Translations under genes and position numbers: made by a program
Assembly: GCF_009617875.1 (NCBI RefSeq)
Contig: NZ_BLAV01000001.1
Location: forward strand, 3,906,001 to 3,970,000
Reading direction: 5' to 3'
Length of the DNA stretch: 64,000 nt
From: Prolixibacter sp. NT017
Lineage (GTDB): Bacteria; Bacteroidota; Bacteroidia; Bacteroidales; Prolixibacteraceae
Shown here: in pieces, positions 44,983 to 54,380 of the stretch
Position numbering within the stretch: position 1 is the stretch's first letter
How the letters are laid out: every line of letters begins with the position of its first letter
Notes under the pieces: model-generated
The model's input: only the letters and a program-made list of their open reading frames with translations
What the model was told of the DNA's origin: nothing
Databases searched by the model: none

Positions 44983-45127
44983 GATCCTAAATTCTACACA
45001 TCTATCAATTAAGAAGATGTAAAGATGAAATTATGATCATAAATTGAAACAATCAACTTTTTTCCGTGAACAGCTGATTTTATATGGTGAACGCCGTAAA
45101 CTTTCTGACGAACGGAATTTTGAAAGC

Positions 45128-45157
45128 AAAAAAATCCCCGGATTTTTGGTCCGGGGA
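45128..45157 (-). terminator. Terminator of the pyrophosphatase gene
   Basis: Stem TCCCCGG/CCGGGGA (45135-45157, 9-nt loop) followed by T residues on the minus strand, 11 bp past the stop. Confidence 0.85.
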
Positions 45158-45167
45158 AGTATCTTGT

Positions 45168-45842
45168 CTAGTCGTCAAGCGATAGAAGTTTGCCTAAATT
45201 TTCGAACCGTTGTGTGTAATCCGAAATCGATCGTTTAATCACCTCAATGGCTTCATCGTGCTCATAAATGTGAGTAATTTCAGAATTACGGACTTCGTCC
45301 GGAATATCCTTGTAGGTAAGGAAATAGTGCTTCAAGCGAATGATGATATTTTCCGGAACATCTTTTAGCGATTCATAGCCACCATAAACAAAGTCATTGT
45401 CCAACACGGCAATGATTTTGTCATCGGCCTCGCTCTTATCAATCATTCGGAAACCACCGATAGGACGCGCCGTTACCAGGATATCGCCGTGATGAATAGC
45501 TTTCTCGGTCAGCACCACAATATCAATTGGATCACCGTCACCCTTGATTCCGTTTCGGCCGGTTTTTTCACTACAATAGTCACCAACCAACTTGCCACAA
45601 TAAGTCTGCGGGATAAAACCATACAGTGCGGGAACCACGTTGGAATACCGCTGGGGGCGGTCGATTTTCAGGTAGCCCGTATCTTTATCTACTTCATATT
45701 TAACGGTATCTGTTGGAACCACCTCGATAAAAGCGGTCACTTTTTCCGGAGCATCACTACCGATATGCACTCCATGCCAGGGATGCGATTTGTACCTCAA
45801 TCCCATCAGCCGGCCTATCGGATCCGAAAACTTATCTGCCAT
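45168..45842 (-). CDS. ppa: Inorganic pyrophosphatase (family I)
   Basis: This 224-residue enzyme hydrolyses pyrophosphate released by biosynthesis. The metal site motif GDGDPIDIVVL is intact, with YGFIPQTYCG and the RPIGGFRMIDKSEADDKIIA segment. It is longer than E. coli Ppa (176) through an N-terminal extension that includes HPWHGVHIG, as in the larger Bacteroidota form. It has its own promoter box and terminator. Confidence 0.95.
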   Translation of the reverse strand: MADKFSDPIGRLMGLRYKSHPWHGVHIGSDAPEKVTAFIEVVPTDTVKYEVDKDTGYLKIDRPQRYSNVVPALYGFIPQTYCGKLVGDYCSEKTGRNGIKGDGDPIDIVVLTEKAIHHGDILVTARPIGGFRMIDKSEADDKIIAVLDNDFVYGGYESLKDVPENIIIRLKHYFLTYKDIPDEVRNSEITHIYEHDEAIEVIKRSISDYTQRFENLGKLLSLDD

Positions 45843-45862
45843 AGCTCATTTATTTTAAGACA

Positions 45863-45870
45863 CAAAACTA
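45863..45870 (-). promoter_or_regulatory. -7 promoter box for ppa
   Basis: On the minus strand it reads TAGTTTTG, 21 bp before the ATG. The -33 region is not clear. Confidence 0.45.
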
Positions 45871-45933
45871 AACAAAAGATTGAAGGACTGGTTCAAACCT
45901 CTTATGTTATTCAGTTGAACAACATATTATTCA

Positions 45934-48327
45934 CTATCCAAGCTTCTTTCCTGCCACCACCACAATGGTTTTTTGCAGTTCATTTCCCTGATCGTCGATC
46001 AGTGTAATGACATGTTTTCCTACCGACGGACTCACCGGCATCTGATGCTTCCCGGTAGTTTCACCAAGATATTTATCATCGAGGTGCCAGTAAATCACAG
46101 CATCCGGATTGGAATGGGCTGCCTCCAAAATGACCTTGCCCGGCGAACCATCTAATTGTATCGGTACAAACACCTGGTTGTTTTCCCGCGGGTAAATCAT
46201 CTCCATCACTTTCGAGGCAGGTGTTTCAGCACAGTCGGGCCGGAAAGGCGGCAGTGGTTTATACAGCGGATTCCTTCGTTTGTAATACCATTCCATCACA
46301 GGCGGCAGCACAAACCACGATTTGTGAATCATCTTGTCCACCGGTACACACTGACTTGTCACCTGCCACTTCCCAGTCGGATCAAGGTGTACCAGTCGAT
46401 GAAAGGGACAAGCTTTTGTATGCAGGCCTTTCGGCATAATCCACGTCGTATCGGCATCGGTGCAATAGGGTCCCATCCGGTATCCGCTTTCGCGACATAA
46501 GGGAACTCTCACCATCTCATCCACCGGCTGCGTAAACCACTTTCCGGCAGGTAGCAAATGAAAAATATCGAACATGATGGGCGCTGCTGCTGTCGTTCCG
46601 GCCAATCCCGGACGACCTTCGCCATCAGCATTTCCGCACCAAACAGCTACGAGGTAATTCCGGTCGAGTCCAACGGCCCAGCCATCGCGGAAGCCAAAGC
46701 TGGTTCCGGTTTTCCAGGCAACCTTCCGGGAAGAGGCAAAGGATTCCCAACCGGCCTCTTCCGACGGACGATGCACTTTTAGCAGGGCTTTAAAAGTCAA
46801 CCAGACGGCTCCGGCCGAAATCGGAATATCTTTCGCTTCCCGTTTCGAATAGTTTTTTTTCTGGTAAGACGGTTCCCTGAAATCATTCGCCAGGGCTTTC
46901 CCGTCTATCGTTTCATAGTGTATCAGGATGCGTCCAAGCGACGAATAGGCGCCGGCCAAATCCCACAAATCAACTTCTCCACCGCCCAGGATCAGTGAAA
47001 GCCCGTAGTGATTAGCGGGATGATTCAATGTAGAGAAATGCAGCCGTTTCATTAAGCCGTAGAACCGATCGACACTGAAGTCGCGCAACATACGCACAGC
47101 CGGTATATTCAGCGATTTCGATAAGGCCATGGAAGCGGGAACAGCTCCTTCAAATTTCAGATCGAAATTCTGCGGACTAAAACCACCTATGTTGGTCGGA
47201 ATATCAGGAATTAACGTGTTGGGAAGAATCAAACCATCGTCCTGCATGGCTGCATAAAGAAAGGGCTTCAGGATACTTCCCGAACTTCTGGGAGCAGTAA
47301 CTACATCCACATCTTCGCCATGTTCGCCGTTCCCCCGATCCGGATCGTTTCCTACGTAAGCAAGCACCTCGCCTTTTTCCACATTCAACACCAGCGCCGC
47401 CGCGTTGAAAACGCCATTGGCTTTCAATGCTACCAAGTGTTGCCGGACCACATCATTTACATGCTGCTGCAGATTCCTCTCTACGGTCGTCTTAGTTCTT
47501 TCTCCGGGATGCTCTTTCAAAACCCGGTTCAGCAACTGCGGAGCAATTCGCGGAATAGCATAAATTTTCTGCGGAAGCTCTTCCAGCTTGGCCAGCCGGC
47601 AAGTCATCGAGTCGATCTTTCCCTGCTGCTGAAGCCGATCGAGCAACCGGTTCCGTTTGGCCAATAATAATCTGTTCTGCCTACCGGGATACATCAACGA
47701 AGGAGCGTTGGGCAAAACAGCCAGCGTCGCCGCTTCGCTCCACGATAACTGGTCGGGACTGCGACCGTAATAACGCCAGGCCGCAGCATCCAGCCCGACG
47801 ACATTTCCTCCGAAAGGGGCATGAGAAACATACAAACGCAAAATCTCATCTTTGGAATAACGCACCTCGGCACGAACGGCCAGCGCCATCTCCACCAACT
47901 TTTGCCAAAGGTTGCGTGGTTTCCCCTTCCGGGAAAGACGAATAAGCTGCATGGTGATGGTACTTCCACCACTCACGATTCGCCCGTTCCGAATATCCTG
48001 AATCACGGCGCGGCCCAGGGCAAACGGATTGATTCCGGGATGTTGATAGAAATGCTCATCCTCGAACGTGAGAACTGCCGTCTTGTATTTATCGGGAACG
48101 TGTCTAATTTCGGGAAAACGCCACTGCCCGTCATCGGCAATGTGAGCACCGAGCAATGCCCCGTTTTGACTTTCGATGACGGTAGAGCAAGGATCCGAAA
48201 AAAGCGGATTGGGCAAACTGAACCACCAAAACACCATAAGTGCCAGCAATCCTGCCCCGACATACACTTTCCACTTTATCCGAACCCTCAACTTCCTCAT
48301 GCTCATTCGTCCGCTTTCCGAAATCAT
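45934..48327 (-). CDS. pbpC: Penicillin-binding protein 1C
   Basis: This 797-residue bifunctional peptidoglycan synthase is anchored by one N-terminal helix (about 20-36). The GT51 glycosyltransferase domain has FEDEHFYQHPG (catalytic Glu about residue 89) and GGSTITMQL. The transpeptidase domain has the SxxK motif in SSGSILKPF and KTGTSFGFRDG, and a BiPBP_C beta domain ends the protein (IYWHLDDKYLGETTG). The start ATG overlaps the stop of the alpha-2-macroglobulin gene as TAATG, so the two are translated in tandem; the YfhM-PbpC pairing is known in other Gram-negatives. PbpC is thought to repair peptidoglycan when periplasmic proteases strike. Confidence 0.94.
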   Translation of the reverse strand: MISESGRMSMRKLRVRIKWKVYVGAGLLALMVFWWFSLPNPLFSDPCSTVIESQNGALLGAHIADDGQWRFPEIRHVPDKYKTAVLTFEDEHFYQHPGINPFALGRAVIQDIRNGRIVSGGSTITMQLIRLSRKGKPRNLWQKLVEMALAVRAEVRYSKDEILRLYVSHAPFGGNVVGLDAAAWRYYGRSPDQLSWSEAATLAVLPNAPSLMYPGRQNRLLLAKRNRLLDRLQQQGKIDSMTCRLAKLEELPQKIYAIPRIAPQLLNRVLKEHPGERTKTTVERNLQQHVNDVVRQHLVALKANGVFNAAALVLNVEKGEVLAYVGNDPDRGNGEHGEDVDVVTAPRSSGSILKPFLYAAMQDDGLILPNTLIPDIPTNIGGFSPQNFDLKFEGAVPASMALSKSLNIPAVRMLRDFSVDRFYGLMKRLHFSTLNHPANHYGLSLILGGGEVDLWDLAGAYSSLGRILIHYETIDGKALANDFREPSYQKKNYSKREAKDIPISAGAVWLTFKALLKVHRPSEEAGWESFASSRKVAWKTGTSFGFRDGWAVGLDRNYLVAVWCGNADGEGRPGLAGTTAAAPIMFDIFHLLPAGKWFTQPVDEMVRVPLCRESGYRMGPYCTDADTTWIMPKGLHTKACPFHRLVHLDPTGKWQVTSQCVPVDKMIHKSWFVLPPVMEWYYKRRNPLYKPLPPFRPDCAETPASKVMEMIYPRENNQVFVPIQLDGSPGKVILEAAHSNPDAVIYWHLDDKYLGETTGKHQMPVSPSVGKHVITLIDDQGNELQKTIVVVAGKKLG

Positions 48328-51300
48328 TATTTTACGACTTCCACCCATTCACCCGGCCGCCGCGCCGTAATACGGTTATCGTACATGGCCTGGCAGAGGA
48401 CTGACGGCAGATAGAATTTTCCTTCATATGCCGCATTCAGCATCACGCGGAACGTTTTTCGCTCATTCGGTTTCAACTCAAAATAGGTATTCACCCGGTC
48501 GTCACGGATATCCTGGTAATCGAATGCATCGTTCTTTAAAGAGCTCGGCACATCGTTCAACCGTTGGTTAATAATTTCCCATCCTGACGGGAAAATGGTT
48601 GTCAATGCCATCTCACGATAAATGCCACGTTGTCCCGGGTTTTGAACCGTAACAACGGCTACAAAATCAGTTCCCTGTTCCAGCCTCGATGGATCGATCT
48701 TGTTGTCCTGCATATCGGTGTACCGGACGTTCATGAACAGATTACTTTGAACCGATGTGGTGTCGCCCGTTAACGGAATACCTTCGGTTGTAACACGGGC
48801 ATACATCACATCAGCGGTTTCGTTCTTGACACTCAACTCCGCCGATTGATTATTTTTCAGGGCAATGGATTGCTGCCACAACGGTTTGTTGGTTTCCACC
48901 GATTTCGCGGAAGATTGATTTACAGCAACACTTGCCTTCAATAATTTGTCTGTCAGCTTTTGTTTGCCGGCAAATTCGGCGATCGCAATCAACGAATACG
49001 CAGTGGTCTGTGTGCTCATCCAATCATCGGTCGAGAGCTGATGTGCCAGTTCGGTTACCAGCGGGAACGCCTCCGTTTTCCGGTTCATCAACGAAAGGGT
49101 TTCCAGGATCATCGCCTCATCGCGCCAGTTCGAACCATACGTTCCGTACAATTCCCGGTAGGGTTTTATCTCCCGGCTGAGCCCGCTGATAATTTGCGAC
49201 GCCACTTCCGGCTGACCGGCCACCGCATAGGCGGCTGCCAAACGCCATTTCGCTATGGTGCTGACATCTTTTTCTTCGCGTAAGCGGTTCATTGCCCCCA
49301 TATCGGGATGTTGCGCCAATGCCAGGGTATACAACCGATACGCCTGAATGAGTGCCGACTGTCTGTACCGATTCGAACCATTTTCCCAGTTGCGGGCCAT
49401 ATTCTGCTGATAATTCAGCCATTTGCTCTTCATTCCGTAAGGCAGCGTATAACCGGCTTCTTCTGCCTTGAGCATGAAGTGCCCGGCATAATTGCTTCCC
49501 CATGGCGAAGCGTACGCCGAGCCCGGCCAGTAACCAAACCCGCCGTTACTCAACTGGAAGGTGGTCAACTTATTCAGCGCAGCACGGATGTTATCCTCAA
49601 TTTCCTGCTCTTTGTCCGACGGAATCTCAATCAAACGATCCAGCATCAGTTGCGGGAAAACGGCGGATGTTACCTGCTCGATGCAGCCATGCGGATAATG
49701 AATCAGGTAATCCAACCGTCGACTCAAATCGAGCGGCGGAATTCCTGAAAGTTCCAGACTAGCGGTGTTGGTTCCCTCCATTCCTGGTGCTTTGACCGGC
49801 GTTTTCCATATTTTCCCGGGCTGGATGAGCTGGTCTGAAACATTGGTCACACGCGGATTGGACGGCCGGACGTTCAGCTTGATTTGATAACTGGCGGTAT
49901 ATTTTCCGCTTTGCGCGGTAATTTTCACCTCTCCGATACCGGTTTTATCAGCCACTTTCAGATTGAAACCAGCCAGTTGATCGCCCACTTCATCGAAATG
50001 GATTTCCTGCGTATTACTGCCAACCGTGGTGAAGAGATTGTTCGTCTCAACTTTCACCGTTACATCCTTCACCTCCGGTTTCATGGCGAATACGTTAACC
50101 GGAAGTTTTACTTCTTCGCCCGGACCAAGGACACGCGGTAAGGTTCCCAGCAGCATCAGCGGCTTAATGACTTTAACCGACTTATCGGCATTTCCGTAAG
50201 CGCCGTCATTGCCGGCAACAACCATTACACGGACTGCGCCGATGTAGTTCGGCATTTTCAGCGTATGTGTCTGTGTTTGATTTTTTCCTAACGTGAACGG
50301 ACCAATGAACTGCGCTACCGGTTCAAAGCGATTGACCTTTTTCCGTTTGGAAGCCGCCAGATTCTGGTCGCCTCCTACTGCAAATGCTTTTTCCAGTCGG
50401 GCTCCGTAAGCGCCAATCACATCATCGTAATAATCCCATGTTTTCACACCCAATGCTTCCCGGGCATAAAATACCGGCCAGGGATCGGGAGTCTGGAAGC
50501 GGGTCAGATCAAGCAGACCTTCATCCACCACAGCCAGCGTGTAAGTCATTTTGCGACCGTTCTTTTCCGATACTTTTACCTCGTACGGTTTTTCAGGAGC
50601 CAGTTCATCCGGCATCTCAATCTGCGGATTCAGGTGCGTTGTTGGATCTTCCACCATGATGGGAATAACGCCATATAGTCGTATCGGCGCATCATTTTCG
50701 GTTTGCGCGTGCGGCTGAATCAGCGAGATGTGGATAAAGATGTTAGGTGCCATGCCGGGTGTTACATCAAACTGGAAAGTTGTATTCTGCTCTTTCGTTT
50801 TCACCCAGAACATTTTCAACACTTTTGAGCCGTTCTCCAAACTCACCAGTGCCCGGCCGTTCTTCCCGGAAGGAATGGTCACCGTCACCTTGTCGCCAAC
50901 CTGATACTTATCCTTGTCGGCTTTGAATGCCAGCATGGTAGCCATGCCCTGCATTCCCTCGGTGGCCCAGCCTCCCCATTTCGAGAAATAGGCTGTAATT
51001 CCCGTGCTATGCCCACTCACCGGATCTTTCACATAAATCAGGTAGCGGCCGTTGTCGTCCCAGTTTTTGTACGGAATCTTCAGCGAAACTTTTCCTTTCC
51101 CGTCCACGGTATTGACTGTCCCTTGCAGAACCGGCCGACGGTAATGGCCCGTCACATAACGTGCCAGGTGATCTTCGCCGGAATCCCACCACCAGCGCCA
51201 ATCCACTTTGTACACACTAATTTTTAATCCCTTCCGGGAAATCGGTTTTCCTTCCGGAGCAACCGTGACGATATCCAACGGATAAGTCGTTTCGGTTTTG

Positions 51301-53882
51301 TACCAGCCCGATTCAGAAGCCGGCAGCTTGATTCCCACAAAGGAACTATATGGTGCATATTTGATTTTCTGTACGTCGATGCTGAAATCACCGGTTTCTT
51401 CGAAAACACGCGTCGTAAAGAAGGCATTCAGCATTCCCGGAGCGGACGTCAGTTTGGGCAGTTTGAAATCGACACCCGTCTCGCCTCTTTCGTTGAGCCT
51501 GCCATCGAAAATATTTTGTTCTTCCGAGACCAAATCCTTCGAAGGATCGTCGAAATGGTAATTAGCATATTTCGGAAATGCCGTTTTTATAGCTGAGAAA
51601 TTGACAGCGATTCGCGCCTTGAGGTTTTTGGCAATGCCGCCATGCAACCAGGTCGCCTTCAATGTACCGTGCAATGGCTCTGAAGAATAAACCAGCTGCT
51701 TCGTATGAAAGTCGAGATTAATCTTCAGCCGGTTCGGCTTCACGGTCTCTACTTTAATACGTTTCGTAAAGGTTTGCCCTCCTACTTTCAGCACCGCGCG
51801 CCAATTCCCGGTAGGTGCATCAGCATCGGTCTTCGTTGTGAAGCAGTAAAATCCGTTTTCTCCGGCCGTTTTTACCTGACGACTCACCGTCTGCCCTTTC
51901 GGATTGATAAACTCGAAAATGACTGGATGCTGTTCCGGCAACTGGTGGTTCTTATCTTCCAGTACAAACGTCAGGTAAATGCGGTCGCCGGGTCGCCAAA
52001 CACCCCGCTCACCATAGATGTAGCCTTTGATTCCTTTCTGTACCACACCGCCCGATATATCAAAATTGCTCAGCGACAGGGATGAACCGTCATCCAACCG
52101 CAGATAAGCATATTGACCATCCTTCTCGGCTACGAGCAAGAACGGCTTGTTTTTCAACTGAACCGTCGCAAAACCATCCGCATCAGTGGTCAATGTTTCC
52201 ATCAATTGGTCCTGATAGTTGTATATCTTCAACTGAACGCCCGATTCCGGCTCGGTTGTCTTCAAATTGGTCACGGCAAAGTTCATCGATTTGTCGTTGC
52301 CGCCTTTGGCAATGATGCCCAGATTGGTCGCGAACAGATTTTTAGCAACAAAACGATTAGAGTTGTAATAGGAGACATTTTCCGGGTTATCGCGCTGCGA
52401 CCAGTCGTATCCGGACGGATAATAATAGTCGCTGTACCAGCCCGGTTCGTCCCATTGCTCCATCTCCTTTTCGCGTTTGCGGGATGCTTCCAGTTCATCA
52501 ATGGACGACGTTTGATTGTCGGGCAGTTGGCTCATTCCATACACCGAAAAATCTTTATGAAACCGAATCTGAACGCGGTAAATCGCTCCCGGCTCAATCT
52601 TTATCAGCTTAGCTAAATCGATTTTGTAAGTATTCCAGTTCTTCAGCTTCGAAAACGAGGAAACATTCAGGTTGATTTGCTTTTGCAACACAAGACGCCC
52701 CACTCGTTTAATATCTGAATTTCCGTCGTATTGATTATCCTGGAAAAACTGGTGAATGTTGTTGGTATAGATTTTTATGACCCGCAAATCAATTGCCCGC
52801 AGGTTGACTGCTTCGAATGGCAAAATCAATCCTTCGGATGACGGCATAATCGTTCCTTTCCCGAGGAACTTCACCGCCGGCTTCAAATCCTGAAAACGAA
52901 CGGTTATATCGGAACTTTGCCCGAGCTTATAACCCAGCGCATTCCGTATTCCTTCCGAGATATAAACCTGATGCTCACCGGTCAATTGCTCCGGCGGGAA
53001 CACTTGCAGCTCATTGTTATCGACCACAAACCGGAGATTGCTGCTCTTATCGATGGTGACCAGGCCTTCCAGATTCTGATCCTTATCCAACGGATCGGAA
53101 AACCGAAGCGAGAGATATTGCTGCGGCTGTTGCACCACACGAACATCGGTCACCTTAAATTCATCGAGGGCGGGCAGCTCCACCTTTTCCGAACCTTCTT
53201 TATCCACGCTCAGTGGCTTACCATTCCAGCTAACATCCAATTCCTGGGTCGAATTGGTTCGCTGCAGGCTATCGGTCGTAAAGCGATGATTCCGTCCATC
53301 GCCGTTATGCTCCCACTTCAGCGAAACGGATTGATTATTCAGGGTCACCTTTATCAGCTGCTCCACCTTTTCATCCGACGCCACATCCGCGGTACGGACT
53401 ATTCCCGACAGGTACTGCCACTTCAGATCCTGATCGTCGAATGCCTTTACGGCGAGGTCATTCACTGTAAACGACTGCCGGATGGTCGTCACCGGAAACT
53501 TCATCACCTTAAACTGAGCAGGAACATCGAGCACTTTACCCAACGCCACTTTCACCTCGTATTTGGTATCCGACTCCATCGGCTCCGACGGTGTAAACGA
53601 GAGCGTATGAGCATCCAGCCACTGAACAGTTCCCTTCACGGCAGGAGATAGTGTTATCAAACTGCCATCGGCCTCCGTTCCGGGCTGTTTCGGATTTTTC
53701 GGTTCTTTATTCAGCTCGACAATAACCGGTGCTTTTACCGAGATAACGCCGCTGGTGTAGCGACTAACATATTGTCCGAATCCGCTATCCGGTGTCGATG
53801 ATTGTTTTTTCCCTTTATCATTACATGATACAAGAATGGATAAGGCAACAAGAATTGTTGCCAATCGAAAGGCAAGTCTCAT
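48327..53882 (-). CDS. Bacterial alpha-2-macroglobulin lipoprotein
   Basis: This 1851-residue lipoprotein (signal MRLAFRLATILVALSILVSC) is the bacterial counterpart of eukaryotic alpha-2-macroglobulin. It carries MG-type beta domains across the N-terminal two-thirds and an internal thioester site, YPHGCIEQ, with C1400 and its Gln partner. The CUB/TED region follows (helical, QLSNGGFGYWPG). It is expected to trap attacking proteases in the periplasm after bait cleavage. It is translationally coupled to pbpC. Length is somewhat above E. coli YfhM (about 1650). No signal-peptidase II +2 aspartate is seen after the Cys (Asn is present). Confidence 0.94.
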   Translation of the reverse strand: MRLAFRLATILVALSILVSCNDKGKKQSSTPDSGFGQYVSRYTSGVISVKAPVIVELNKEPKNPKQPGTEADGSLITLSPAVKGTVQWLDAHTLSFTPSEPMESDTKYEVKVALGKVLDVPAQFKVMKFPVTTIRQSFTVNDLAVKAFDDQDLKWQYLSGIVRTADVASDEKVEQLIKVTLNNQSVSLKWEHNGDGRNHRFTTDSLQRTNSTQELDVSWNGKPLSVDKEGSEKVELPALDEFKVTDVRVVQQPQQYLSLRFSDPLDKDQNLEGLVTIDKSSNLRFVVDNNELQVFPPEQLTGEHQVYISEGIRNALGYKLGQSSDITVRFQDLKPAVKFLGKGTIMPSSEGLILPFEAVNLRAIDLRVIKIYTNNIHQFFQDNQYDGNSDIKRVGRLVLQKQINLNVSSFSKLKNWNTYKIDLAKLIKIEPGAIYRVQIRFHKDFSVYGMSQLPDNQTSSIDELEASRKREKEMEQWDEPGWYSDYYYPSGYDWSQRDNPENVSYYNSNRFVAKNLFATNLGIIAKGGNDKSMNFAVTNLKTTEPESGVQLKIYNYQDQLMETLTTDADGFATVQLKNKPFLLVAEKDGQYAYLRLDDGSSLSLSNFDISGGVVQKGIKGYIYGERGVWRPGDRIYLTFVLEDKNHQLPEQHPVIFEFINPKGQTVSRQVKTAGENGFYCFTTKTDADAPTGNWRAVLKVGGQTFTKRIKVETVKPNRLKINLDFHTKQLVYSSEPLHGTLKATWLHGGIAKNLKARIAVNFSAIKTAFPKYANYHFDDPSKDLVSEEQNIFDGRLNERGETGVDFKLPKLTSAPGMLNAFFTTRVFEETGDFSIDVQKIKYAPYSSFVGIKLPASESGWYKTETTYPLDIVTVAPEGKPISRKGLKISVYKVDWRWWWDSGEDHLARYVTGHYRRPVLQGTVNTVDGKGKVSLKIPYKNWDDNGRYLIYVKDPVSGHSTGITAYFSKWGGWATEGMQGMATMLAFKADKDKYQVGDKVTVTIPSGKNGRALVSLENGSKVLKMFWVKTKEQNTTFQFDVTPGMAPNIFIHISLIQPHAQTENDAPIRLYGVIPIMVEDPTTHLNPQIEMPDELAPEKPYEVKVSEKNGRKMTYTLAVVDEGLLDLTRFQTPDPWPVFYAREALGVKTWDYYDDVIGAYGARLEKAFAVGGDQNLAASKRKKVNRFEPVAQFIGPFTLGKNQTQTHTLKMPNYIGAVRVMVVAGNDGAYGNADKSVKVIKPLMLLGTLPRVLGPGEEVKLPVNVFAMKPEVKDVTVKVETNNLFTTVGSNTQEIHFDEVGDQLAGFNLKVADKTGIGEVKITAQSGKYTASYQIKLNVRPSNPRVTNVSDQLIQPGKIWKTPVKAPGMEGTNTASLELSGIPPLDLSRRLDYLIHYPHGCIEQVTSAVFPQLMLDRLIEIPSDKEQEIEDNIRAALNKLTTFQLSNGGFGYWPGSAYASPWGSNYAGHFMLKAEEAGYTLPYGMKSKWLNYQQNMARNWENGSNRYRQSALIQAYRLYTLALAQHPDMGAMNRLREEKDVSTIAKWRLAAAYAVAGQPEVASQIISGLSREIKPYRELYGTYGSNWRDEAMILETLSLMNRKTEAFPLVTELAHQLSTDDWMSTQTTAYSLIAIAEFAGKQKLTDKLLKASVAVNQSSAKSVETNKPLWQQSIALKNNQSAELSVKNETADVMYARVTTEGIPLTGDTTSVQSNLFMNVRYTDMQDNKIDPSRLEQGTDFVAVVTVQNPGQRGIYREMALTTIFPSGWEIINQRLNDVPSSLKNDAFDYQDIRDDRVNTYFELKPNERKTFRVMLNAAYEGKFYLPSVLCQAMYDNRITARRPGEWVEVVK

Positions 53883-54075
53883 TTGTCAGGTCTGTTTTGA
53901 ATAAACTTTTGTTTGAAATGGAATATCGACTCAAGATAAACATCTTTAAGGAGTGTAGCGAATAAGTTCGCGTCACTTTTTTGATAAATTATCTTATGCT
54001 TCCTCAAGTTGCCATCCCAAAATATCGAGAAAGAAGTGGTTCATCCGAACGCGAAACTACCGGTTTACCGCCGGA
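53883..54075. other. Upstream region of the alpha-2-macroglobulin gene
   Basis: This AT-rich stretch shows no -7 box matching the consensus, no hairpin and no ORF I would defend. With the repeat array it completes the roughly 500-bp gap before the YifB gene. Confidence 0.4.
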
Positions 54076-54327
54076 AAACCATGATAGCAAGCGAATTCCT
54101 GCTTTTCTAAAATGGGGAAACACTGCCCACGACCGGATTTATGTTTTCCCGAAGCGGGGAAACGTTGCCAACAACCGGATTCATGATTTCCCTAAGCCGG
54201 GAAATGATGCCGACAAACGGATTCACGGTTTCCCAAACGTGGGATATTCTGTCAACAAGTGAACTCACCCCTTCCCGGGGCTGCGATATCTTGTCGACAA
54301 GTGAGTTCATATTCTCCCGGAAAGGGG
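54076..54327. repeat. Degenerate 42-bp tandem repeat array with exact phase
   Basis: Six units start at 54076, 54118, 54160, 54202, 54244 and 54286, every one exactly 42 bp after the previous, with no insertion or deletion. Shared parts are AAA-starts, ACAACCGGATTCATG-like centres and TTTCCCNAA...CGGGG-like ends; substitutions are frequent, especially in the last two units. The array lies between the YifB gene (stop 54381) and the alpha-2-macroglobulin gene (start 53882). Frames on both strands give 14-residue repeated peptides, which a 3-divisible period produces automatically. Confidence 0.85.
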
Positions 54328-54380
54328 AGCGTTTTATATGGCTATGCTCAAACCCGTCCCCTGATTGATTTGTTGCACTC

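Noticed and set aside
52917..53651. A 244-codon plus-strand frame opposite the alpha-2-macroglobulin gene
   Set aside because: It is a shadow of a confidently assigned gene, without a promoter or recognisable motif.
53981..54262. A 93-codon plus-strand frame over the 54-kb array
   Set aside because: It is open because of the 42-bp period. Other frames on both strands are just as open, so there is no evidence that any is translated.
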